From W425 sp964503235 (lineage in GTDB: Bacteria > Chloroflexota > Dehalococcoidia > Dehalococcoidales > RBG-16-60-22), in NCBI GenBank assembly GCA_964503235.1, contig CAZCZJ010000077.1:1-11157 (forward strand): DNA of 11,157 nt. The letters are read 5' to 3'. The position numbers were made by a program, and so were the translations under genes. The notes below the pieces were generated by a model. It had not been told where the DNA came from and made no database searches. It saw only the letters and a program-made list of their open reading frames with translations. Positions within the stretch are counted from its first letter, which is position 1, and each line of letters starts with the position of its first letter. Positions 6,924 to 11,157 of the stretch are shown in pieces.

Positions 6924-7426
6924 CGTAATACCTCCTCGTGAAAATCACCTTTAAAATCCGCCAGCACCTCGAGTTTTTTTATCATAGCCTCCCAGTGTGT
7001 CCCCCGCCAGTATATCCGGTTGCAGGCGGGGCATTCCATGTACTGTATGTGTGTCTGAAAGACATAGGGCGGCACTCTATTTTCTACATCTTCGCGTGCT
7101 TTTTCCATCAGCGACTCGTTACATTCCAGGCAGAGGGTGAAGGGTCTGATATGCAACTTCAGGTCGAAGGCGGCGAGTACCTGACGCATCTGTGTATCCG
7201 GAACCTCGCTTTCCATCAGTACCGCCTTCAGCCGGCCGTTCCTGACGACTCTCCTCTGCATAATCTCGGTGTCCCGCGTTAATATCACCCTGTCTTCGGC
7301 CAGTGCCTGCCGTATCATATCACCATCGTCGGGGCCATTGAAGAACAGGCTATTAAAACCCATCATCCTCAGCCACCTGGCCAGCTTACCGACGTTGTGG
7401 TCGACGATGAATTTTATCTCTTTGAT
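6920..7426 (-). CDS. Mut7-C (DUF82) RNase-like domain protein with C-terminal zinc ribbon; apparent AUC start
   Basis: Mut7-C proteins carry a PIN-like nuclease fold, are presumed RNases, and are often small stand-alone proteins in bacteria and archaea. Numbering from the proposed start: VDHNVGKLARWLRMMGF (8-24) is the family's signature first helix with the presumed acidic residue Asp9, followed by VILTRDTEI (47-55) with Asp52. A treble-clef or ribbon is formed by CLEC (99-102) and CPAC (132-135), then RIYWRGTHW. The total is 168 residues. No ATG, GTG or TTG exists near the natural N-terminus. The only in-frame option further up is a GTG at 7720, which would add 98 residues read out of frame through the MBL gene. 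A near-perfect GGAGGT (7433-7438) sits 6 nt before ATC 7424-7426, so an AUC start coupled to the MBL gene is the best reading. Stop overlaps nitroreductase by 4 nt. Confidence 0.88.
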   Translation of the reverse strand: MKEIKFIVDHNVGKLARWLRMMGFNSLFFNGPDDGDMIRQALAEDRVILTRDTEIMQRRVVRNGRLKAVLMESEVPDTQMRQVLAAFDLKLHIRPFTLCLECNESLMEKAREDVENRVPPYVFQTHIQYMECPACNRIYWRGTHWEAMIKKLEVLADFKGDFHEEVLR

Positions 7427-7432
7427 GCCGCC

Positions 7433-7438
7433 ACCTCC
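7433..7438 (-). promoter_or_regulatory. Strong ribosome binding site deciding the Mut7-C start
   Basis: GGAGGT on the minus strand, 6 nt before ATC (7424-7426) and directly after the MBL-gene stop (7447-7449). Its placement is ideal for initiation at the ATC, where the conserved Mut7-C fold begins, and for no standard start codon. Confidence 0.7.
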
Positions 7439-7446
7439 GCCTGTGT

Positions 7447-8217
7447 TTATATATGTATCTTCATCCCCTCGTAGCCGAGTCGTATCGATGCCCCCAGCGC
7501 TCGGGCAACTTCGGAGATTTCCGTTTTTATCTTCTTCTCTTCCAGGGGATTCATATGCACCAGGACGACCTGTGGTAGATAACCCTGGATGTCCCGCAGG
7601 CTTTCCAGTTCTTTTTGCAGTAATGAAGGTGTCAGGTGTCCTGTCTCCAGGGCGGAGCTCTCGTACCGGTTCGATGCCGTCGTCTCGATGATAAGCAGCT
7701 GTGGTGATACCTGTTGCCACACCCCGGTAAGTCCCGGTCCGGTATCGGACGTGTATAACATCGTCTTACCGTCGGCGGCGGTGATTTCATACCCGACGGT
7801 GAACCTGGAGTGGTTTACCCGAACCGGCGATACGCTGTAGTTTAGAATCGAGGTGGTCTCGCCGGGCTCCAGAATATTGAACTTGATTGTTGGATTTTCA
7901 GGAGGCTTTTCCAGGAAATTGGGGTAGACTACGTTATTGAGCAGGTGAGTCGTCAGTACTTCATGAACGAACTTCGTAGAGTAGATTTCCAGGGTTTTTT
8001 CACGCAGGTCATAATTTATAGCGATGGCCGGGATATCCCTGATATGGTCGTAGTGCTGGTGGGTGAGAAGGATGGCTTTTAGTTTTTGCTGCGCTGCGAA
8101 ACTCAGGCTGGAGGTAAGCGCTCCGGCATCGATTGCCAGCACATCGTCGATGAGCAGACTAATAAGTCGGGTGTTTTCCGATTCCGTATTATGCGCACCC
8201 AGTATCGTAATATCCAT
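7447..8217 (-). CDS. MBL-fold metallo-hydrolase, class II cyclic-nucleotide phosphodiesterase-like
   Basis: A complete 256-residue metallo-beta-lactamase-fold hydrolase, cytosolic, with no signal peptide. Metal ligands are visible: THQHYDH (His53, His55, Asp57, His58), His136 in RVNHS, Asp158 in YTSDTGPG and His221 in VHMNP. The segment IIETTASN...ETGHLTPSLL (177-200) and the C-terminal VHMNPLEEKK resemble class II 3',5'-cyclic-nucleotide phosphodiesterases more than beta-lactamases or RNase J. However, the PROSITE-style HxHLDH signature of that class is not exact (HQHYDH). The substrate could be a cyclic nucleotide or another phosphodiester; I cannot decide. The ATG at 8217 lies 11 nt after yhhQ, with AGAGG overlapping the yhhQ stop. 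The next gene encodes a putative RNase, so a nucleotide or RNA theme is possible but inferred. Confidence 0.88.
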   Translation of the reverse strand: MDITILGAHNTESENTRLISLLIDDVLAIDAGALTSSLSFAAQQKLKAILLTHQHYDHIRDIPAIAINYDLREKTLEIYSTKFVHEVLTTHLLNNVVYPNFLEKPPENPTIKFNILEPGETTSILNYSVSPVRVNHSRFTVGYEITAADGKTMLYTSDTGPGLTGVWQQVSPQLLIIETTASNRYESSALETGHLTPSLLQKELESLRDIQGYLPQVVLVHMNPLEEKKIKTEISEVARALGASIRLGYEGMKIHI

Positions 8218-8228
8218 GGACAGTACCT

Positions 8229-8894
8229 CTATTTCGAAAAGACGAAAGGATTGTATTTCGTTTCGTAGTCATAGGTATCGACGCCCTCACTACGCTTTAG
8301 CCGGTTGACGATGGCGTAGGTCGCCGGGGTGGCGATGACCTCGATGCCCGTCTTGAACAGCCAGTGGTGCCATATCATCGTTCCTATCGGCGAGCCCGTC
8401 CCCGTATAGGCCAGGGTAATAAATATGACGGTATCCAGCCCCTCCCCGATAATGGTCGAGCCGATGGTTCGACTCCACAGCCAGCGGCCCTTCGTTAGTA
8501 TCTTCATCCGCGACAGCACGAGCGAGTTGGCGAACTCACCCACCAGGTAGCCGCAGAGCGAGGCCCCCAGCAGCCGCGGAGCGAAACCCAGGATGGTTTC
8601 GTAAGACCCCTGCGCCGTCCAGAAACCTGCCGACGGTAGTATCTGTCCTATCCAGGCGAAGAAAACGAAAATTAAATTACAGCCGAAACCGAGCCAGATT
8701 ACCCTTCTGGCCGTCCGGTAGCCGTAGACCTCGGTGAGGACGTCACCGAAGATATAGCTGACCGGGAAAACGAATACCCCGGCGGGCAGGATAAAGGAAC
8801 CCAGGCTGATAACCTTGACGGCGATGATATTGGCGGTGATAAGGCAGGTGATAAAGACCGTGATGATTATCACCATTCGGTATGAGATTTTCAT
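8229..8894 (-). CDS. yhhQ: Queuosine-precursor transporter, YhhQ/DUF165 family
   Basis: A 221-residue integral membrane protein with about six hydrophobic helices. The family (VUT, YhhQ) imports queuosine precursors such as 7-cyano-7-deazaguanine for tRNA modification; E. coli YhhQ has that role. Landmarks: the first helix MVIIITVFITCLITANIIAV, then FPVSYIFGDVLTEVYGYRTAR (43-63), the family hallmark, followed by GFAPRLLGASLCGYLVGEFANSLVLSRMK, TKGRWLWSRTIGSTIIGEGLDTVIF and KTGIEVIATPATYAIVNRLKR. The length is normal. The ATG at 8894 is 3 nt after the corA stop with no clear Shine-Dalgarno, suggesting translational re-initiation. No queuosine synthesis gene is in the window, so whether the cell makes or only salvages queuosine cannot be told. 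Confidence 0.92.
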   Translation of the reverse strand: MKISYRMVIIITVFITCLITANIIAVKVISLGSFILPAGVFVFPVSYIFGDVLTEVYGYRTARRVIWLGFGCNLIFVFFAWIGQILPSAGFWTAQGSYETILGFAPRLLGASLCGYLVGEFANSLVLSRMKILTKGRWLWSRTIGSTIIGEGLDTVIFITLAYTGTGSPIGTMIWHHWLFKTGIEVIATPATYAIVNRLKRSEGVDTYDYETKYNPFVFSK

Positions 8895-8897
8895 ATC

Positions 8898-9896
8898 TTA
8901 TATCCAGCGGCGGTGACGGAAAAAGATGAGCATGCCGCAGGCAATGACTCCCATGACCAGAAGCAGGACGACAAAGGTAACCGGTTTGCCGGTATCTATG
9001 CCGCCCGGTAGCACGACATTCATTCCGAAGAGACTGGAGACCAGCAGGAAGGGAAGAATAATGGTAGAAAATATCGTCAGCAGGCGGGTAACGCGGTTAA
9101 TCCGGTAGGTAGCCAGCGTGTAATCGGCATCCTTGTACACCTCGATAATCTCCTGGACCTCGTCCAGCGTCTCGCATATCTTATTGATATGGTCCATGAG
9201 GTCGTGATAGTAAGCCGTCACGTCAACGTCGGTAAAGCGTTTCAGCTTGTTTTCCATCTCGATGAACATAGCCCGCGTCGGGAACATCACGGCGCGCTGG
9301 GTAATGACGTCGCGACGGATGATACTGAGTTCTTGGGTGGCTTCGATAGACTCGTCGAAAACGCTGTCTTCCACGTCCTCCACCAGCTCCATGATTTTAT
9401 CCAGGACGGGGAAGTAGGAGTCAATCGCCCGGTCCAGGATGCGGTACAGCAGGAAGCCGGAGCCGCTGCTCATGTACTCTTCTCGGGCATCTTCGTTTGC
9501 CTGGCAGTCGCGGAAAAGGGCTACCAGCGTTTTAAGTTCACCGGTATGGAGCGTCACCAGCAGGTTATCCCCGACGAAGGCCGACCACTGCCGTTTGCTG
9601 CTTATCCGGGTTTGCTTATCGTAAAAGGGGAAGTGGAAGACGAAGAAGAGATACCCCGGATAGACATCCAGCTTGGGCAGCTGTTTGCGACTGAGACAGT
9701 CATCCAGAGCCAGCGTGTGAAAATCGTATTTCTCCGCCAGGTATTCTGTATCCCGCTCCGTGGGCGACTGTATGTTTACCCAGGTAAGGTTGCCCCGGGT
9801 GATTTCTTCCACGTGCAGTGGCTCATCCGGAAGCTGCGAATCCTCCGCTCTATCTTTCCCTTTTATTCTGCGGCGTCTGTTGATTAGTCTAGCCAT
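8898..9896 (-). CDS. corA: CorA-family magnesium/divalent-metal channel
   Basis: A 332-residue member of the CorA 2-TM-GxN family, which forms pentameric inner-membrane channels for Mg2+ (sometimes Co2+ or Ni2+). The N-terminus is basic (RRRRIKGK), followed by the soluble funnel domain including DDCLSRKQLPKLDVYPGYLF and LLVTLHTGE. A long helix follows (KIMELVEDVEDSVFD; IIRRDVITQRAVMFPTR), then TM1 (LLTIFSTIILPFLLVSSLF, about 271-290), the signature GMN at 291-293 and TM2 (about 304-325) ending in the cytosolic basic tail RHRRWI. After GMN the loop reads VVLPGG instead of the more usual F-x-x-MPE. The ATG at 9896 has GAAGAGG upstream. It is first in the five-gene minus-strand operon, with yhhQ beginning 3 nt after its stop. 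No Mg-sensing leader is visible in the short 5' region. Confidence 0.95.
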   Translation of the reverse strand: MARLINRRRRIKGKDRAEDSQLPDEPLHVEEITRGNLTWVNIQSPTERDTEYLAEKYDFHTLALDDCLSRKQLPKLDVYPGYLFFVFHFPFYDKQTRISSKRQWSAFVGDNLLVTLHTGELKTLVALFRDCQANEDAREEYMSSGSGFLLYRILDRAIDSYFPVLDKIMELVEDVEDSVFDESIEATQELSIIRRDVITQRAVMFPTRAMFIEMENKLKRFTDVDVTAYYHDLMDHINKICETLDEVQEIIEVYKDADYTLATYRINRVTRLLTIFSTIILPFLLVSSLFGMNVVLPGGIDTGKPVTFVVLLLVMGVIACGMLIFFRHRRWI

Positions 9897-9929
9897 GCCC
9901 GATTACCTCTTCGCCAGGAGTTCTAACGT

Positions 9930-9938
9930 ATTTTAGCA
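9930..9938 (-). promoter_or_regulatory. Probable extended -10 promoter for the corA operon
   Basis: Minus-strand TGCTAAAAT gives a -10 of TAAAAT (9930-9935) with the TGn extension (9936-9938). The -35 region 17 bp upstream is poor. The predicted start near 9923 leaves a leader of about 27 nt to the corA ATG. Confidence 0.5.
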
Positions 9939-9978
9939 TAATTACCAGCGCAGAGGAATACCCCGCACTCGTAGAGTA

Positions 9979-10006
9979 TTGACAGCCCCCTGAAAAAGAG
10001 TATAAT
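9979..10006 (+). promoter_or_regulatory. Consensus sigma-70-type promoter
   Basis: TTGACA (9979-9984) and TATAAT (10001-10006) are both perfect consensus with a 16-bp spacer. Transcription should start near 10013 and run rightward, away from corA. It is the strongest promoter in the window by sequence and drives the structured leader and then the gene at 10210. Confidence 0.85.
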
Positions 10007-10012
10007 GGGGTG

Positions 10013-10118
10013 TCTAATTTCTCGGGTGGTCTTTCAGGCTGGTTGGTGGTGAGCAATATGATGAAAAAGGGCGCTGGCAACTGCCGTAAAAAATACGGTG
10101 GTGACCGGCGTTTTTTTA
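10013..10118 (+). ncRNA. Structured leader or small RNA ending in an intrinsic terminator
   Basis: The stretch of about 105 nt between the consensus promoter and the terminator is transcribed but holds no sizeable gene. Four copies of GGTGGT occur in and after it (10025-10030, 10045-10050, 10097-10102, 10135-10140). The copy at 10045, with following AGC (10052-10054), can pair with ACTGCC (10080-10085) and GCT (10073-10075), sequestering the 5' arm of the terminator. That is the layout of an attenuator or riboswitch. I could not match it to a T-box, fluoride, c-di-GMP, TPP or other riboswitch that I know. A 23-codon open frame (10058-10129) runs through it. A stand-alone small RNA is the main alternative. 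Confidence 0.5.
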
Positions 10119-10129
10119 TTGTCCGGTAG
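10058..10129 (+). CDS. Possible 23-residue basic leader peptide
   Basis: Two consecutive ATG codons (10058 and 10061) follow GGTGGTGAG at a plausible ribosome-binding distance; the frame ends at TAG 10127-10129. The peptide starts MMKKGAGNCRKKYGG and ends RRFFIVR, strongly basic. Its codons run through both arms of the terminator hairpin, so ribosome position could control folding, as in leader-peptide attenuation. No long run of one amino acid points to a regulated pathway. It may equally be chance, since KK and FF come from the A-rich loop and the T tract. Confidence 0.25.
   Translation: MMKKGAGNCRKKYGGDRRFFIVR
10072..10117 (+). terminator. Strong intrinsic terminator inside the leader
   Basis: The outer stem CGCTGG (10072-10077) with CCGGCG (10105-10110) and the inner stem ACTGCCGTA (10080-10088) with TACGGTGGT (10094-10102) pair throughout, allowing G-U pairs. 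They are separated by a CA/GA internal loop and capped by an A5 loop, and seven T follow (10111-10117). It lies about 60 nt into the transcript and upstream of the gene at 10210, so it would limit that gene's expression unless bypassed. Confidence 0.8.
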
Positions 10130-10197
10130 AAGGGGGTGGTAAAGAATAGTAGAAAAAACCGTAGAATTGGTTATTGGCAACAAATGTTATTATACAA

Positions 10198-10203
10198 AAG
10201 GAG
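10198..10203 (+). promoter_or_regulatory. Ribosome binding site deciding the 10210 start
   Basis: AAGGAG, 6 nt before ATG 10210. It lies inside the reading frame that could otherwise begin at TTG 10174, which argues for the ATG as the true start. Confidence 0.85.
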
Positions 10204-10209
10204 AATGAT

Positions 10210-10542
10210 ATGAAAATACTATGCATTACCAAAGTCAAAGACTCTTTTCTGACGATGCCCCCTGCTGTTATGAGGCAGATCCTGGAGATAAGCGCGGCCG
10301 CAATAGAGCAGCTTAAAAAACAGGGAAAGGTCCTGGAATATTACTACTCACCAGCTGGATATAACATAGTCATCCTTGACTATAAGGATGCCGAAGAATG
10401 GGCGAAAGACCAGCTCTCGATACCGGTGCTTACTTATGTGGATACTGAGGTCTATCCGTTGACTGAAGGCTTAGTGGCGTTAAAAGGCATGATAGAGGCG
10501 ATTAAGATGTCTGAGAAAATGATGCCCGGCGGGCCGAAATAG
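10210..10542 (+). CDS. Small protein resembling muconolactone delta-isomerase (ferredoxin-like fold)
   Basis: 110 residues from the ATG with a strong RBS. The pattern is beta-alpha-beta: MKILCITKVKD, a helix EISAAAIEQLKKQGKVLEYYY, strand YNIVILDYKDAEEW, then SIPVLTYVDTEVYPLTE (about 69-85). The LKKQGK..., I-x-I-x-D and P-x-x-x-Y-x-D-x-E-V-x-PL pattern recalls muconolactone delta-isomerase and related dimeric alpha-beta-barrel proteins, with a Met/Gly-rich tail (KMMPGGPK) added. No other aromatic-catabolism gene is present, so isomerase activity should not be assumed. It is a single-gene unit: strong promoter at 9979, structured leader, terminator at 10569. That arrangement suggests controlled expression. 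Confidence 0.75.
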   Translation: MKILCITKVKDSFLTMPPAVMRQILEISAAAIEQLKKQGKVLEYYYSPAGYNIVILDYKDAEEWAKDQLSIPVLTYVDTEVYPLTEGLVALKGMIEAIKMSEKMMPGGPK

Positions 10543-10568
10543 CCCTATCGGGATGGACTGTAAAAATT

Positions 10569-10605
10569 GGAGGCTGTATCTGAAAAAGGTGCAGCCTCCG
10601 TTTTT
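10569..10605 (+). terminator. Intrinsic terminator after the 10210 gene
   Basis: GGAGGCTG (10569-10576) pairs with CAGCCTCC (10592-10599), extended by two weaker pairs inside, with an 11-base loop. GTTTTT follows (T run 10601-10605). A run of A at 10562-10566 on the other side could let it also act on the minus strand. Confidence 0.85.
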
Positions 10606-10644
10606 ATTGCCTGAGGCCGCATGGTCTGATAAACTAAAAACAGG

Positions 10645-10818
10645 ATGAAAGCCAAGACGGGTCCCGGATGGTTTGATAGGTGTAGAATCAGTATTAAAAA
10701 GTTACTGGGGATGAAGGTGCTACTCTGCGATAGCTGCAAGTGGAACTGGCGCGGGGCCTGCCGTAGGCCGGAGCGTCCCAACGCTACCTGGTGCCCCGAA
10801 TATGAAAAACGGGGCTAA
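10645..10818 (+). CDS. Tiny cysteine-rich protein (57 residues, or 35 from ATG 10711)
   Basis: An open frame from ATG 10645 to TAA 10816-10818. The C-terminal part carries four Cys in a C-x2-C-x7-C-x10-C pattern: LLCDSCKW, GACRRPERPN, ATWCPEY. With Trp and Pro between them this looks like a small structural zinc site, not random sequence. Two starts are possible: 10645, with AGG too close to be a good RBS, or 10711, preceded directly by GGGG. TTGCCT (10607-10612) and TAAACT (10630-10635), 17 bp apart, may form a weak promoter after the upstream terminator. Repeat copy C begins right after the stop. I do not recognise the family, and the function is unknown. Confidence 0.5.
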   Translation: MKAKTGPGWFDRCRISIKKLLGMKVLLCDSCKWNWRGACRRPERPNATWCPEYEKRG

Positions 10819-10825
10819 ACCTCCC

Positions 10826-11157
10826 ACCCCACCCCCTTTTATAGTTATCTATTCCCACCCGACCGCCCTCGTATCATTCTCGGCCTGTCCGGTAAATCTC
10901 CCCACCTCTTTACCCACCAATAGGGGGAAGGAGGACCTTGCTCATATTTTTCCTGATTCCCCTGGTTTTCAACACTCCTCCACCCCCATGGTTGGGGGGT
11001 AAAGGAGGCGGCGTCATCCCTCAATCATTCCCGGCGCTGGCCTTCAAGCACAGCGATTCAATCAGCAACATTCCCCTTGTAAAAATTCCCCCTTACTTTA
11101 CCAAAGGAAGGGGGCTAGGGGGATGGATTTATACTCTCCTCAAACAGGCGAATAACG
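10826..11157 (+). repeat. Dispersed repeat, copy C (runs to the window edge)
   Basis: This aligns with copy B throughout and shares with copy A the 35-bp core (10843-10877, one mismatch) plus the CTCGGCCTGTCCGGTAAATC extension that B has lost. The 12-bp hairpin recurs at 11088-11114 with one mismatched pair. The inverted end of copy B is less perfect here (GGGGATGGAT). The tail ends AACG at the edge of the window. The whole 330-bp stretch holds no credible gene; the short open frame across it is explained by repeat sequence. Confidence 0.85.

Noticed and set aside
7427..7720. N-terminal extension of the Mut7-C protein from GTG 7720
   Set aside because: It lies entirely over the MBL gene in another frame, is low-complexity Gly/Arg/Thr-rich and precedes the normal Mut7-C N-terminus.
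10024..10040. T-box-like GGGTGGT
   Set aside because: No following CCGCG, no Stem I, and only about 12 nt of transcript precede it.
9889..10080. Minus-strand 63-codon open frame upstream of corA
   Set aside because: No RBS or domain; it crosses both promoters and the leader.
10078..10104. Fluoride-riboswitch-like AACTGCC...GGTGGTGAC
   Set aside because: The 5' half of that riboswitch (GG-n-GATGG and the pseudoknot partner) is missing; the match is only to the terminator stem.
10174..10209. TTG start adding 12 residues to the 10210 protein
   Set aside because: This stretch contains the AAGGAG ribosome binding site used by ATG 10210.
10545..10781. Minus-strand 78-codon open frame
   Set aside because: It runs through the terminator and antisense to the Cys-rich small protein; no recognisable motif.
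1..11157. CRISPR array, tRNA, rRNA, transposase or phage genes
   Set aside because: None seen on either strand; the only repeats are the three dispersed copies, which are not regularly spaced.

Overview
The window looks like an ordinary chromosomal stretch of a free-living bacterium with mid-range GC. Protein style suggests an uncultured member of the Chloroflexota, perhaps Dehalococcoidia: a type III pantothenate kinase beside an NAD(P)H-hydrate repair enzyme, the GGTQEPIDPVR form of CoaB, and G/C-rich dispersed hairpin repeats between genes. That assignment is inference and rests on no marker gene. No phage, plasmid, transposase or CRISPR signal is visible.

Everything from 1 to 9896 that codes is on the minus strand, in three blocks, given here in order of transcription. 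(i) 9896-6330: corA (metal-ion channel), yhhQ (queuosine-precursor transporter), an MBL-fold hydrolase resembling class II cyclic-nucleotide phosphodiesterases, a Mut7-C/PIN-type RNase-like protein and a nitroreductase. Spacings run from a 4-nt overlap to about 20 nt, so this is one operon, probably driven by an extended -10 promoter at 9930-9938. (ii) 5900-1977: nnr, coaX, coaC, coaB and a small Cys-rich orphan. Together these cover NAD(P)HX repair and three steps of CoA synthesis (pantothenate to 4'-phosphopantetheine), behind an extended -10 promoter at 5943-5951. CoaB and CoaC, which are usually fused, are separate here with an 8-nt overlap. (iii) 1873-1: ypeA (GNAT acetyltransferase) then valS (cut by the window edge).

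The right end is on the plus strand. A promoter with perfect TTGACA and TATAAT boxes (9979-10006) makes a leader of about 100 nt ending in a strong intrinsic terminator (10072-10117). Then come a 110-aa muconolactone-isomerase-like protein (10210-10542), its terminator (10569-10605) and a tiny cysteine-rich protein (ending 10818). The leader can fold in two mutually exclusive ways, so it may be an attenuator, riboswitch or small RNA. This is the best candidate for something undescribed in the window.

A non-coding repeat occurs three times in the same orientation (1878-~1958, ~5995-6323, ~10826-11157). It has G/C-rich hairpins and, in one copy, a 10-bp inverted repeat near its ends. It fills most of the intergenic space between the blocks.

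Other points to check: a probable AUC start codon in the Mut7-C gene, several substitutions in the ATP/cation motif of CoaX, a Thr in place of the last His of the valS HIGH motif, and Ser in place of the usual CoaC Cys.
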